A stretch of 64,000 nucleotides of DNA, from contig NZ_JACHBR010000001.1 in NCBI RefSeq assembly GCF_014200435.1, positions 1,364,001-1,428,000 of the forward strand, read 5' to 3'. This DNA comes from Sphaerisporangium krabiense. GTDB lineage: Bacteria; Actinomycetota; Actinomycetes; Streptosporangiales; Streptosporangiaceae. A program made the position numbers and the translations under genes. Below the pieces are notes generated by a model. That model searched no databases and had not been told where the DNA came from. It worked only from the letters and a program-made list of their open reading frames with translations. Shown here piece after piece: positions 20,363 through 30,518 of this stretch; positions within the stretch are counted from its first letter, which is position 1, and each line of letters begins with the position of its first letter.

Positions 20363-21032
20363 TCGGTGGCCCCCTTCGAGGGCGCGGGGGCGGTCCAGCC
20401 GTTCGCCTTGGCGAGCTTGAGTCCCTCAAGGGAGGCGCCGGCGGCCGTGGGGCCGTCGCCCGCCTGGCCGTCGGGCAGGCCGGCGAGCACGCGCGAGGCC
20501 TCCTTGAAGGTGCACAGGCGGCCGGGGCCGCGCGTGGGGGCGATCTCCTTGCCGGCGCGCAGGTCGTCGACGAGCCGCTTGGCGGACTCGGGGGTCTGGT
20601 TGTCGAAGAACTCCCAGTTGACCATCATGACCGGCGCGAAGTCGCAGGCCGCGTTGCACTCCAGGCGCTCCAGCGAGATCTTGCCGTCGGCGGTGGTGTC
20701 GCCGTTGCCGGCGCCGACGTGCTCGCTGAGCTCCTCCCAGATCTGGTCGCCGCCCATGATCGCGCACAGCGCGTTGATGCACACGCCGACGTGATACTCG
20801 CCCGCGGGCCTGCGCTTGTACATCGTGTAGAACGTGGACACGCCCACGACCTCGGCCTTGCTGAGGCCGAGCATCTCGGCGCAGAACTCGTGCCCGGCGT
20901 CGGAGACGTAGCCCTCCTCCGACTGCACCAGGTGGAGCAGCGGCAGCAGCGCCGAGCGGCTCTTCGGGTAACGGCCGATGATCTCCTTGGCGTCGCGTTC
21001 GAGACGCTCGCGGACTTCCGGCGAGAATGTCG

Positions 21033-21036
<4 letters not shown>
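20359..21036 (-). CDS. nuoE: NADH-quinone oxidoreductase subunit E
   Basis: I place the start at GTG 21036, overlapping the nuoD stop as GTGA and giving a 225-residue protein beginning [11 protein letters not shown]; the longer open frame upstream only shadows nuoD. The thioredoxin-like 2Fe-2S domain is complete: VCINALC (Cx4C) and [11 protein letters not shown] (Cx3C) hold cluster N1a. A Lys/Ala/Pro-rich C-terminal tail of about 50 residues is an actinobacterial extension. Confidence 0.95.
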
Positions 21037-22369
<1,333 letters not shown>

Positions 22370-22373
<4 letters not shown>

Positions 22374-23062
22374 GCGTACGACCTCCTCTGGTCCGGCGCG
22401 GGGATGGTGGCGCCGCGGTACTCCACCGGGATGCCGCCGAGCGGGTAGTCCTTGCGCTGGGGGTGGCCCTCCCAGTCGTCCGGCATCTCGATGCGGGTCA
22501 GGGCGGGGTGGCCGTCGAAGACGATCCCGAAGAAGTCGTAGGTCTCGCGTTCGTGCCAGTCGTGCGTCGGGTAGACCGAAACCGTGGATGGAATGTGCGG
22601 ATCGGAGTCGGGACAGGTGACTTCGACACGTACACGCCGGTTGTGGGTGATCGAGCACAGGTGGTAGACCGCGTGCAGTTCCGCGCCCTCGTCCTCGGGG
22701 TAGTGCACGCCCGAGACGCCGAGCGAGAGCTCGAAGCGCAGGGCGGGGTCGTCCCGCAGGTGGCTCATGACCGCGAGGACGTGCTCGCGCGCCACGTGCA
22801 GGGTGAACTCGCCGCGGTCGACGACGACGCGCTCGACCATGCCGGCGAAGGACTCGCCCGCGGCGGCCTCCAGGGCGTCGGCGATGTCGTCGAAGTAGCC
22901 GCCGTACGGCCTGGCGCTGGACGGCTTCGGCGCGCGGCGTACGACCAGGCGGCCGTAACCGGAGGTGTCGCCGGAGCCGCGGACGCCGAACATGCCGTGG
23001 CGGGCGACGGGTTCCTCCGGCACCCCGGGAAGGTTGTCAGGGTTGGTGGGTCCAGTGCTCAT
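22370..23062 (-). CDS. nuoC: NADH-quinone oxidoreductase subunit C
   Basis: The ATG at 23060-23062 overlaps the nuoB stop and gives a 230-residue protein. It is the 30-kDa peripheral subunit; the signature [40 protein letters not shown] is present in the C-terminal third, read here as several adjacent motifs. The first ~55 residues are a Pro/Gly-rich extension. It is separate from nuoD, unlike the fused NuoCD of enterobacteria. Confidence 0.95.
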
Positions 23063-23610
23063 TTCGGGGTCCCCTGATCGATGAGCGGCAGCGACCGCAG
23101 AGCCTGGAGCTCCAGCTCGTCGATCTGCTTGGCGCGGTGGGCGCCGAACTTCATGTTCTGGATCTTGTCGTGCAGCTTGACGATCGCGTCGATGAGCATC
23201 TCGGGGCGCGGCGGGCAACCGGGCAGGTAGATGTCCACGGGCACGACGTGGTCCACGCCCTGCACGATCGCGTAGTTGTTGAACATGCCACCGCTGGAGG
23301 CGCAGACGCCCATGGCGATGACCCACTTGGGCTCGGCCATCTGGTCGTAGATCTGGCGCAGCACGGGCGCCATCTTCTGCGAGAGCCTGCCGGCCACGAT
23401 CATCAGGTCGGCCTGGCGGGGGGAGGCCGACGCGCGTTCCATGCCGAACCTGGCCAGGTCGTGGTTCGGACCGCCCGTGGCCATCAGCTCGATGGCGCAG
23501 CAGGCCAGGCCGAACGTCGCCGGCCACACCGAGTTCTTACGCGCCCACCCGGCCGCCTGCTCCACGGTCGACAGGATGAACCCGCTCGGCAATTTCTCTT
23601 CGAGACCCAT
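23059..23610 (-). CDS. nuoB: NADH-quinone oxidoreductase subunit B
   Basis: The 183-residue subunit carries the terminal 4Fe-4S cluster N2 that passes electrons to quinone. The adjacent cysteines are seen in [21 protein letters not shown], with the remaining ligands in [12 protein letters not shown] and [12 protein letters not shown]. The gene follows nuoA after a 39-base gap and overlaps nuoC. Confidence 0.97.
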   Translation of the reverse strand: MGLEEKLPSGFILSTVEQAAGWARKNSVWPATFGLACCAIELMATGGPNHDLARFGMERASASPRQADLMIVAGRLSQKMAPVLRQIYDQMAEPKWVIAMGVCASSGGMFNNYAIVQGVDHVVPVDIYLPGCPPRPEMLIDAIVKLHDKIQNMKFGAHRAKQIDELELQALRSLPLIDQGTPK

Positions 23611-23649
23611 GTCAGTGCTTCCTCTCGCGCGCCTCCGGCACGCTGCCTC

Positions 23650-24009
23650 TCAGTCCCAGTCCAGGCCGCGGCGGCGCCACACGTAGGCGTACGCGACCAG
23701 GACGGTGACGATGAACAGCACCATCTCGACCAGTCCGAAGACCCCGAGCTTGTCGAACGCGACCGCCCACGGATAAAGGAAGATGATCTCGATGTCGAAC
23801 ACGATGAAGAGCATCGCGGTGATCATGTACTTCAGCGGGAACCGGCCGCCGCCGACGGGCTGCGGAGTGGGCTCGATGCCGCACTCGTAGGCGTCGAGCT
23901 TCGCGCGGTTCCACCGCTTGGGTCCGGTGAACGGGGCGATGCCCACGGAGAAGACGGCGAATCCCGCCGCGAGGACCGCGAGCACCAAGATTGGTACGTA
24001 CAGTTCCAT
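23650..24009 (-). CDS. nuoA: NADH-quinone oxidoreductase subunit A
   Basis: This 119-residue membrane subunit has three helices. The long loop KLDAYECGIEPTPQPVGGGRFPLKYMITAMLFIVFDIEIIFLYPWAV contains the conserved Cys and the acidic helix 2-3 residues near the quinone channel. It is the first nuo gene, starting 93 bases after the stop of the geranylgeranyl-reductase-like gene on the same strand. I see no strong separate promoter in that gap, so it is probably cotranscribed from the upstream Rex-controlled promoter. Confidence 0.95.
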   Translation of the reverse strand: MELYVPILVLAVLAAGFAVFSVGIAPFTGPKRWNRAKLDAYECGIEPTPQPVGGGRFPLKYMITAMLFIVFDIEIIFLYPWAVAFDKLGVFGLVEMVLFIVTVLVAYAYVWRRRGLDWD

Positions 24010-24101
24010 CGCTATGCGTCCCCTCTGAGCGCTGGCGCGTCGGTCAATCGGTTGCTGAGTCTAGGCAGGGCGATCATCGATCTTCGTTCCGGGTGCTGGT
24101 G

Positions 24102-25376
24102 TCATGCCGGTGGCGTGACCTTGGACAGGGCGTTGATGATCCGGTCTGACGCATCGCCCCGCCGGTCCGTGAGATTAGCAAGGAGTTTCAGAGCGAACCG
24201 CATCAGAGTGGGATGTGGCAGGCCGTGCCGCGTGAGAAAGCCCATCACGCCCGGCTTGCCGATGGCCTCCACGAACAACCGCCCCAGAGTGAAGTAGCCG
24301 CCGTAGGCGTCCTTGAGCGTCCCGGGGTAGGCGCGCAGCACGCGCTCGCGGCCCGCGGGGGTCGCGGCGGAGAGGGCGGTCGTGATGACGTCGGCCGCGA
24401 TCCTGCCGGTCTCCATGGCGTAGGCGATGCCCTCGCCGTTGAAGGGGTTGATCATGCCGCCGGCGTCGCCGACGAGGACGAGGCCCTGGGTGTAGTGAGG
24501 CTGCCGGTTGAAGGCCATCGGCAGCGCCGCGCCGCGCACGGGGCCGGTCATGGTCTCGTCGGAGAACTCCCACTCGGCGGGCATGTTCCTGACCCACCGG
24601 CGCAGCAGGTCGCGGTAGTCGAGGTTCTGGAACGCCTCGCTGGTGTTGAGCAGACCGAGCCCGACGTTGCTGGTGCCGTCGCCGACGCCGAACACCCAGC
24701 CGTAGCCCGGGAGCAGGCGGGCCGAGCCGTCCGGCTCGGTGTCCCACAACTCCAGCCAGGACTCCAGCCAGTCGTCGTCGTGGCGCGGGCTGGTGAAGTA
24801 CGTGCGCACGGCCACGCCCATCGGGCGGTCGTCGCGCTTGTGCAGGCCCATCGACAGCGACAGGCGCGAGGAGTTGCCGTCGGCCGCCACGACCAGGCGG
24901 GAGCGGTAGGTCGACGACTCGCCGTCCCGCTTGGCGGTCACGCCGGTGATGTGGCCGCTGCGCGCGTCCAGCACGGGACCGGTGACGGTGACGCCCTGGA
25001 GGAGCCGGACGCCGCCGCGCTCGGCGTTGGAGGCCAGGATCTGGTCGAAGTCCATGCGCGTGCGGACCAGGCCGAAGTCGGGGTAGCTGGACAGCTCGGG
25101 CCAGGCCAGTTCCAGGCGCATGCCGGCGCCGACGACGCGCAGGCCCTTGTTGCGTATCCACCCCGGGCCGTCGACGTCGACGCCCATGGCGATCAGTTCC
25201 TTGACGGCGCGCGGCGTCAGGCCGTCCCCGCACACCTTCTCGCGCGGGAACCGGGTCTTCTCCAGGAGCAGGACGTCATAGCCGGCCTGCGCGAGGTAGA
25301 AGGCCGTGGTCGAACCCGCGGGTCCGGCGCCGACGACGATGACGTCGGCGTCCGCCGCAGGGGTTGACTCGCTCAC
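24102..25376 (-). CDS. Geranylgeranyl reductase family flavoprotein (MenJ-like)
   Basis: The 424-residue FAD enzyme starts at GTG 25376. It has the dinucleotide motif VIVVGAGPAGSTTAFYLAQ (residues ~12-30), KVCGDGLTPRAVKELIAMG that marks the geranylgeranyl reductase family, and the second FAD motif VLVGDAGGMINPFNGEGIAYAMETG. Mycobacterial MenJ of this family saturates one isoprene unit of the menaquinone tail; placement between a menaquinone methyltransferase and nuoA supports the same role here. A perfect Rex operator lies in its promoter. Confidence 0.88.
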   Translation of the reverse strand: MSESTPAADADVIVVGAGPAGSTTAFYLAQAGYDVLLLEKTRFPREKVCGDGLTPRAVKELIAMGVDVDGPGWIRNKGLRVVGAGMRLELAWPELSSYPDFGLVRTRMDFDQILASNAERGGVRLLQGVTVTGPVLDARSGHITGVTAKRDGESSTYRSRLVVAADGNSSRLSLSMGLHKRDDRPMGVAVRTYFTSPRHDDDWLESWLELWDTEPDGSARLLPGYGWVFGVGDGTSNVGLGLLNTSEAFQNLDYRDLLRRWVRNMPAEWEFSDETMTGPVRGAALPMAFNRQPHYTQGLVLVGDAGGMINPFNGEGIAYAMETGRIAADVITTALSAATPAGRERVLRAYPGTLKDAYGGYFTLGRLFVEAIGKPGVMGFLTRHGLPHPTLMRFALKLLANLTDRRGDASDRIINALSKVTPPA

Positions 25377-25430
25377 GGGACCTGTCCTGTCCTAGGTGCC
25401 GAGGGCCTGGGGACCGGGGCCTTCGTTCCT

Positions 25431-25492
25431 TTGTGAACCACTTCACAAACTTGTCGGCGGAAGTCTAACCCTTTTTCCCTGCCCGCTGTCAG
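25431..25492 (-). promoter_or_regulatory. Promoter with perfect Rex operator for the reductase-nuo operon
   Basis: TTGTGAAccacTTCACAA (25431-25448) is an exact match to the Rex consensus TTGTGAAnnnnTTCACAA, extended by one more base on each side. On the minus strand a -10 box TAGACT (25462-25467) and a weak -35 CTGACA (25487-25492) precede it, so the operator covers the start of transcription. Rex is a repressor released by NADH; it is encoded in this window at 43443-44150. The operator is seen directly; the -35 is uncertain because the spacer is 19 bases. Confidence 0.85.
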
Positions 25493-25503
25493 ATGGAGCT
25501 TAC

Positions 25504-26235
25504 CTACTTGCCCATGGTTGGTTTAACAGCCCGATGCAGTGCCACGATGCCGAGCGAAAGATTGCGCCAGGCGACCCGTTCCCACCCCGCCTCGCCCACC
25601 AGCCGGGCCAGGCCGGCCTGGTCAGGCCAGGCGCGGATCGACTCGGCGAGATATTCGTAGGAGTCGGGATTGGAGCTGGCCACACCGGCCACCACAGGCA
25701 ACAGCCGCATCAGGTACTGCGTGTAGACCAGGTCGAACGACTTGATCGTCGGCCGGGAGAACTCGCAGATCACGAGCCGTCCGCCGGGCCGGGTGACGCG
25801 GAGCATCTCCCGCAGCGCCTCGACCGTGTCGTTGACGTTTCGCAATCCGAACGAGATGGTCGCGACGTCGAAGGTGTCGTCGGCGAACGGCAGCCGCAGG
25901 GCGTCCCCGGCGACGAAGGTGACTCCGCCGGGGCCCGCGTCCAGCCCCGAGCTCCCGCGCCGGGCGGCGCCCGTGCGCAGCATGCCGAGCGAGAAGTCGC
26001 AGGCGATCGCGCGCGCCCCGAGGCCGGTGAACGTCTCCGACGAGGTGCCGGTGCCGGCGGCCAGGTCGAGGACCAGCTCGCCCGGGCCGGCGTCGACGGC
26101 GGCGGCGGTCGCTCTGCGCCAGAAACGGTCCTGGCCGAGAGATAGGACATCGTTGACCAAGTCGTAACGCCGGGCCGTGCGATCGAACATCGCCGCGACC
26201 TCGTGCGGCTGCTTGTCCAGGGATGCACGCGTCAT
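25504..26235 (-). CDS. menG: Demethylmenaquinone methyltransferase
   Basis: The 243-residue SAM-dependent enzyme methylates demethylmenaquinone in the last step of menaquinone synthesis (UbiE/MenG family). Signatures are [20 protein letters not shown] near the N-terminus, the SAM loop [13 protein letters not shown], and [19 protein letters not shown] with [11 protein letters not shown] chose the ATG at 26233-26235; an in-frame start about 50 bases upstream is possible because the ribosome site is weak. The next gene, the reductase, lies 127 bases downstream behind its own Rex-controlled promoter. Confidence 0.93.
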   Translation of the reverse strand: MTRASLDKQPHEVAAMFDRTARRYDLVNDVLSLGQDRFWRRATAAAVDAGPGELVLDLAAGTGTSSETFTGLGARAIACDFSLGMLRTGAARRGSSGLDAGPGGVTFVAGDALRLPFADDTFDVATISFGLRNVNDTVEALREMLRVTRPGGRLVICEFSRPTIKSFDLVYTQYLMRLLPVVAGVASSNPDSYEYLAESIRAWPDQAGLARLVGEAGWERVAWRNLSLGIVALHRAVKPTMGK

Positions 26236-26313
26236 GCGGACAAGCTTAGTGGCCACGCGTTCATCCACCCAAAGTAGTCGCTTCATCACCGAGTGTCTGC
26301 TAGGACTTGGGGA

Positions 26314-27645
26314 ATGCCGACCCGAAAGCCCAACCGGAAGCCGGCCGCCGCGGCCGCCTCCCTGCTCGCGGGGGCCATCGCCCTGCTCCCCTGCGCCGCC
26401 GCCCGCGCCGGGACCGTTCCGCATCCCCGCGTGGTCTCCCCCGACCCCGTCGACCACACCCCCCACGTGCTCGACGGCATCGTCAACGCCTTCGCCCTGG
26501 TGGGAAGGACGGTCGTGGTCGGCGGCGAGTTCACCAAGGTGCGCGAGGCGCGGGGCGGCGCCGCGCTGCGCAGGTCCAACCTGTTCGCCTACGACCTGCC
26601 GACCGGGCAGGTGGACCCGCGCTTCTCGCCCGAGGTGGACGGGCCGGTGCGCGCGCTGGCGGCGGGCCCGCGTGGAACGGTCTACGTCGGGGGCGGCTTC
26701 CTCTCGGCCGGGCGGCCCGGCGGCCGGGACGGCGCGGCCCGCGGCCTCGCGCGGCTGTCGGTGGCCGACGGCGCCCCGGTGCCGGGCTTCGCCGCGCCGG
26801 TGACCGGCGGCGAGGTGCTGAGCCTGGTGCTCCAGGGCAGGGGGCTGTACGTCGGCGGCGACTTCGAGGGCGTGTCCGGCGCCTCGCGGCCGGCGCTCGC
26901 CCGCCTGGACGCCGAGACCGGCGGCCTCGACCCCTCCTTCACCGTCACGCCGGGCGGGGGGCGCGGAGGCGCGCCGAAGGTCTACGCGATGGCCGCGACC
27001 CGTGACCGTCTGGCGGTGGACGGCTCGTTCACCACGCTGGACGGCCTGCGCCGTCCCCAGGTGGGGCTGATCGACATCGGGACGGCCCGCCCGTCCGTCG
27101 CCGCCTGGCACACCGAGGCGTACGCCCCCGCGTGTAAGGAGGCGTTTCCCTCTTACGTTCGTGGCCTGGATTTCTCACCCGACGGGCAGTATTTCGTCGT
27201 TGTGACGACAGGCGGCGCGAAGGGCACGGCCAAGCTGTGTGATTCCGCGGCGCGGTTCGAGACCTATTCAGCGGGTTCAGCGGGTTCCGCGGCTTCACCG
27301 GGTTCACGGGACCGGGTGATCCGGCCCACTTGGGTGAACTTCACCGGCGGCGACTCACTGTACTCGGTGGCGGTGACCGGCGCCGCGGTCTACGTCGGGG
27401 GGCATCAGCGCTGGTTGGACAACCCGCGGGGCTCGGACTCGGCCGGGCCGGGCGCGGTGCCGAGGCCGGGCATTGCCGCGATTCACCCTGTCACCGGCAA
27501 AGCCCTCACATGGAACCCGACTCGCGACCGCGGCATCGGAGTCAAAGCGTTCCTGGCTCACAAAGGCGGCCTTCTCGTCGGAAGCGACACCACGCACCTC
27601 GGACACGAGTACCATGCCCGGGTCGGCATGTTCCCGCTCCCTTAA
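26314..27645 (+). CDS. Secreted beta-propeller repeat protein
   Basis: This 443-residue protein has an N-terminal export signal: basic PTRKPNRKP, a hydrophobic Ala/Leu stretch and a likely cut after AAARA. The rest is made of repeated strands of the type [27 protein letters not shown] and [13 protein letters not shown], each followed by L-A-LD-TG turns, as in delta-60/kelch-like propellers. No catalytic motif is visible; such proteins are thought to be binding scaffolds. The ATG at 26314 is 8 bases after a TAGGAC -10-like box, so the message may be leaderless; GTG 26293 is an alternative. From about base 27130 codon use becomes less GC-rich and a Gly-Ser repeat ([12 protein letters not shown]) appears. 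Confidence 0.72.
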   Translation: MPTRKPNRKPAAAAASLLAGAIALLPCAAARAGTVPHPRVVSPDPVDHTPHVLDGIVNAFALVGRTVVVGGEFTKVREARGGAALRRSNLFAYDLPTGQVDPRFSPEVDGPVRALAAGPRGTVYVGGGFLSAGRPGGRDGAARGLARLSVADGAPVPGFAAPVTGGEVLSLVLQGRGLYVGGDFEGVSGASRPALARLDAETGGLDPSFTVTPGGGRGGAPKVYAMAATRDRLAVDGSFTTLDGLRRPQVGLIDIGTARPSVAAWHTEAYAPACKEAFPSYVRGLDFSPDGQYFVVVTTGGAKGTAKLCDSAARFETYSAGSAGSAASPGSRDRVIRPTWVNFTGGDSLYSVAVTGAAVYVGGHQRWLDNPRGSDSAGPGAVPRPGIAAIHPVTGKALTWNPTRDRGIGVKAFLAHKGGLLVGSDTTHLGHEYHARVGMFPLP

Positions 27646-27842
27646 GCCCGGCGGCCCTTGCTGATCTGCTCACTCACCGCGTCACGCTGCTTGGACAGCA
27701 GCACGTAGCTGGCGACGCCACTGATCACGAAACTGATCACCAGCAGCCAGAACGCGTTGTGGATGCCGATCAGGTAGAGCACACCGAGGGTGACGGCGAA
27801 CAGGCCGAGCCGTGACGCGGTGTAGACGAGAAACGGTCGCAC
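27642..27842 (-). CDS. DUF4229 family small membrane protein
   Basis: The 66-residue protein has two membrane helices (about residues 6-25 and 29-47) and a basic cytoplasmic tail [16 protein letters not shown], the hallmark of DUF4229 proteins conserved in actinobacteria. Its role is unknown. It converges on the beta-propeller gene and the two share four bases at their stops. In other actinomycetes this gene also sits near menaquinone and complex I genes. Confidence 0.85.
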   Translation of the reverse strand: MRPFLVYTASRLGLFAVTLGVLYLIGIHNAFWLLVISFVISGVASYVLLSKQRDAVSEQISKGRRA

Positions 27843-28152
27843 AACGTCGAGGTTACGCCACCGGCCCGATGGAGCGGTCTAGGGCACCCCCGCACGGCCG
27901 CCGATTAAGACCCCGCAGCTTTACCGGCTCACTTCGCATCGGGCGCGAGCACTGCTAGTGTTCCCAACACGGCGCTTAAGTAAAGAAACACCCACGAGCG
28001 CCCCAAAGAGGCTCTATCATATAACAAACGGGCAGTCAGCTGATAACAACCCGTGATCTATCGATGTAAATCACGGATATATCAGATTTTGCTCGGCAAA
28101 CTGGATACCTGTCCGCCCGCTTCAGGGACGCGGGATGCGAGGGGGAGAGATT
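27843..28152 (+). promoter_or_regulatory. Long AT-rich leader of bldC
   Basis: This 310-base gap is unusually AT-rich between 27960 and 28110. It contains a perfect inverted repeat CCGTGAT (28051-28057) / ATCACGG (28070-28076) with a 12-base spacer, and two direct copies of ATAACAA (28021-28027 and 28043-28049) whose starts are 22 bases apart, about two helical turns. BldC proteins bind spaced AT-rich direct repeats, so autoregulation is possible. A GATACC hexamer near 28105 could be a -10 box, but I cannot fix the start of transcription. Confidence 0.5.
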
Positions 28153-28374
28153 GTGGAGAGTAGCAGCGAACGTCTGCTGACCCCCGGAGAGGTTGCCGCC
28201 CTCTTCCGGGTCGATCCAAAAACGGTGACGCGCTGGGCAGCGGCAGGCCGTATCAGCAGCATCCGCACCCCCGGAGGGCACCGGCGTTTCCGCGAGTCGG
28301 AAGTGCACGCTCTCCTGCGTGGCGAGGAAGTTCTCACGGCCGAACGGCCGGGCGGCGACTCGCCGCGTGTCTGA
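28153..28374 (+). CDS. bldC: BldC family MerR-like DNA-binding regulator
   Basis: The 73-residue protein consists of a single MerR-type DNA-binding domain: LLTPGEVAALFRVDPKTVTRWAAAGRISSIRTPGGHRRFRESEVHALLRG. This closely follows Streptomyces BldC, which controls entry into development by binding cooperatively to direct repeats; it lacks a coiled coil or ligand domain. GTG 28153 is preferred over ATG 28135 because GGGGGAGA (28141-28148) makes a good ribosome site for it and the shorter protein matches the family length. The 310-base leader suggests complex regulation. Confidence 0.93.
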   Translation: MESSSERLLTPGEVAALFRVDPKTVTRWAAAGRISSIRTPGGHRRFRESEVHALLRGEEVLTAERPGGDSPRV

Positions 28375-28682
28375 TCCACAGGTGCGAGCCAGCCGGGCCT
28401 CGACGGGCACGGTGAACTCCAACACCGCGATGCGTCACCCGGTGATCCTGCGCGCCTCCTGGAAGCCGCAGGGTCACTGTTCTTTTTAGTCATGTCATAA
28501 ATGCATTTACGGATGTGATTGAACGTCGGCCAGGACGCCCACACGGCAGGGTGCCGGATCCGGCACCGCGGGGAGCCACGACCCGCGGCCCGGCCGGCCC
28601 GGGATCCCCCCGTCCACGGCCGGCGTCTCAGCGGTCCGTCGGCCGTCCCTCGGCGGCCGCTCGGCGGTGCTTGCGCGGTCCC
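28375..28682. other. 308-base intergenic region with a perfect palindrome
   Basis: Between bldC and the converging small gene I see no coding signal. The region contains a perfect 18-base palindrome GGTGCCGGATCCGGCACC (28550-28567), an AT-rich patch around 28478-28520, and loosely repeated CGGTC-rich motifs around 28628-28690. The palindrome lacks a loop, so it is more likely a binding site or part of a termination region than a classical terminator. Confidence 0.5.
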
Positions 28683-28931
28683 TCAGCGGTCATGGCCGGC
28701 CTGGGACTCCTTGAACGCGAGGAACTCCCGCTCCAGCTCGTCGTTCCCCTCCCGCCAGCGCCTGCGCCGCTCGGCGTCCTGCTCCTCGGTGACGGCCTCC
28801 GGCAGCCACCGGTCGTAGTCGGGGTCGCCCGGCCCGATCTCCACGTAGGCGTTGCCGATCAGGCGTCCGTCATCACTGGTCAGGGTCTGCGGTATCCGCA
28901 AGGTCCCGTCCGCGAGCCGGATGACGTACAT
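28683..28931 (-). CDS. Small acidic hypothetical protein next to ATLF protease
   Basis: The 82-residue product begins YVIRLADGTLRIPQTLTSDDGRLIGNAYVEIGPGDPDYDRWL and ends in a charged helix (residues ~48-78, EEQDAERRRRWREGNDELERE). It has no signal peptide or membrane segment. It begins ten bases after the stop of the metalloprotease gene on the same strand, so the two are probably cotranscribed. I do not recognise the family; an accessory or immunity-like partner of the protease is a guess from position only. Confidence 0.6.
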   Translation of the reverse strand: MYVIRLADGTLRIPQTLTSDDGRLIGNAYVEIGPGDPDYDRWLPEAVTEEQDAERRRRWREGNDELEREFLAFKESQAGHDR

Positions 28932-28941
28932 GACGGTTCAC

Positions 28942-30015
28942 CTAGATTCCGTAGCGCCGGTTGAAGAACAGCATGACATTGAGCGCGGCGCGGGTGTCGC
29001 CGTTCAGCATGTCCACCAGGGCCGGGCGCTGCCGCGAGGCGATGGCGGCGAAGGCGTCGGCGAAGAACTCCTTGCGGCCGAGCCCGCCGGGCTGGCGGTG
29101 GAACGTCGAGGCGAACAGCGGCGTGCACTCCTCGTAGAGGGCCACGAATTCCGGGGAGTCCGAAACCCACTCGCCCGGCGCCGCGTCGATGTCGTCCAGC
29201 GCGTGCCCGGACTCGTGCATCATCACGTCGGGCGTCGGGGACGGCCGGTCCCCCACCACGATCTTGCGGTCGCCGTAGGCGCCGGCGCAGACGTCCCACG
29301 TCGCCTTGCCCGAGGGCAGCGGCGCGCCCCGCAGATAGCCCATGTCGTCCAGATCGGGCACGCCTCCGGCCCCGACATAGATGCCGTCGAGTCCGACCGC
29401 CAGAAGCGCTTTGAGGCGCTCCGGCAGCCGGGACAGGCTGTCCACGGCGCGGACGGCGTCCGGCGAGGGCGGGCCGTCGGCCGCGTCCCACTGGCGGTAC
29501 AGGATCTGCTCCAGCGGCCCGCAGTGCTTCAGGCCGTCGCCGCGGTCGGGGGTGTCGGGCGAGTTCGGCTGGGCCAGGGGCGGCTCGTCGTCCAGCTCGA
29601 AGTCCCGCCAGATGTACTGGGGCCGGTCCACGACCGGCGCGGTGACCGCCTGGGCGGAGTCCACGCGCGGCTGCTCGCCCTCCCAGAACGAGTCGGCGCG
29701 GCGCCCGGCCCTGCGCCCGCCCTCGCGCGGCTCGGCCCGGTGGTCGCCGCGGCCCTCGCGCCCCTGGCGGCGGGGGTCCGCCCGGCCCTCCCGCGTGAGG
29801 TCGGCGAAGCCGTCGGGACGGCGGGAGTCGGCGGGTTCCTGCGCGCCCTCGCGCGAGGTCTCTTGCCGGAGGGCGTACGGCCCGCGCTGCCGCCAGCGCG
29901 ACGCCCTGCGGTGCCGGCCCCTGTCGCCGGAGAACCCGGTCACGGCGACGGCCTGGGGGCCCGAGCGGGCGCGAAGATCTGCACGCAACCTCTCCCGTTC
30001 CGCGAGCGTGGTCAC
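28942..30015 (-). CDS. Anthrax lethal factor-like (ATLF) zinc metalloprotease
   Basis: The 357-residue protein starts at GTG 30015. Residues 1-120 are Arg/Asp/Gly-rich and probably disordered; residues ~165-345 form a zincin domain. The zinc motif is HESGHALDD (His267, Glu268, His271) and the third ligand lies in KEFFADAF (Glu316), the same arrangement as HEFGHAVDD and EFFAEAF in anthrax lethal factor. The IYVGAGGVPDLDD and KIVVGD strands fit the fold. The catalytic Tyr of lethal factor is not evident. There is no signal peptide, so it acts in the cytoplasm or uses a leaderless export route. The substrate is unknown. A small gene follows ten bases downstream. Confidence 0.75.
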   Translation of the reverse strand: MTTLAERERLRADLRARSGPQAVAVTGFSGDRGRHRRASRWRQRGPYALRQETSREGAQEPADSRRPDGFADLTREGRADPRRQGREGRGDHRAEPREGGRRAGRRADSFWEGEQPRVDSAQAVTAPVVDRPQYIWRDFELDDEPPLAQPNSPDTPDRGDGLKHCGPLEQILYRQWDAADGPPSPDAVRAVDSLSRLPERLKALLAVGLDGIYVGAGGVPDLDDMGYLRGAPLPSGKATWDVCAGAYGDRKIVVGDRPSPTPDVMMHESGHALDDIDAAPGEWVSDSPEFVALYEECTPLFASTFHRQPGGLGRKEFFADAFAAIASRQRPALVDMLNGDTRAALNVMLFFNRRYGI

Positions 30016-30137
30016 GGTCCACCGTACGACGTGGCCGCGCGGGAAGCCATGTGAAATGTCCTACGGAGATGGCTCTGGGGACCCCTGGGGTCCCGCCCGG
30101 AGACACGATCTACCGCAGAATGGCTTACGCTGCGGAC

Positions 30138-30446
30138 ATGCCTAGCGTGCTTCTCGGCCTGGCGCTGTTGGCCTTCTGGCTCTACTGCCTGTTCGATGTG
30201 ATAACCACCCCTGAGGAGGACGTCAGGAACCTGCCGAAGATGCTGTGGGTTCTGATCGTCGTGCTCCTGGTCGCGATCGGCGGCCTGTTCTGGCTGCTCC
30301 TCGGCCGTCCGTTGAGTCAGCAGACCGTACAGCGTCGGCGCACGGGCCGCCCGAGCGTCAACCGCCCCCCGGTGGTCCGCGGCCCCGACGACGACCCCGA
30401 ATTCCTCCGCGACCTCGACCGTCGCCTCCGCCGCGAGGACGACTGA
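30138..30446 (+). CDS. PLDc_N-like small membrane protein
   Basis: The 102-residue protein starts at the ATG 30138-30140. It has two membrane helices (SVLLGLALLAFWLYCLFDVI and MLWVLIVVLLVAIGGLFWLLLG) separated by PEEDVRNLPK, the pattern of the phospholipase D nuclease N-terminal (PLDc_N) domain, which here occurs alone without a nuclease. The charged tail ends in FLRDLDRRLRREDD. A TTACGCT -10-like box ends seven bases before the ATG, consistent with a leaderless message. Longer upstream frames add an unrelated N-terminus. Confidence 0.75.
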   Translation: MPSVLLGLALLAFWLYCLFDVITTPEEDVRNLPKMLWVLIVVLLVAIGGLFWLLLGRPLSQQTVQRRRTGRPSVNRPPVVRGPDDDPEFLRDLDRRLRREDD

Positions 30447-30518
30447 CCCGCGCGGCGAATCAGCACATCCGCCCCGCCGTGCCGGTCCGCGACCGGCACG
30501 GGAGGACGCCAAGGGCGG

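Noticed and set aside
25504..27111. Extended 535-codon methyltransferase frame
   Set aside because: The first ~290 codons are antisense to the beta-propeller gene and lack homology; the enzyme begins near 26235.
28051..28076. bldC upstream dyad as a Rex or CRP-type site
   Set aside because: It lacks TTGTGAA/TTCACAA halves and the spacing (12 bases between 7-base arms) does not fit either consensus.
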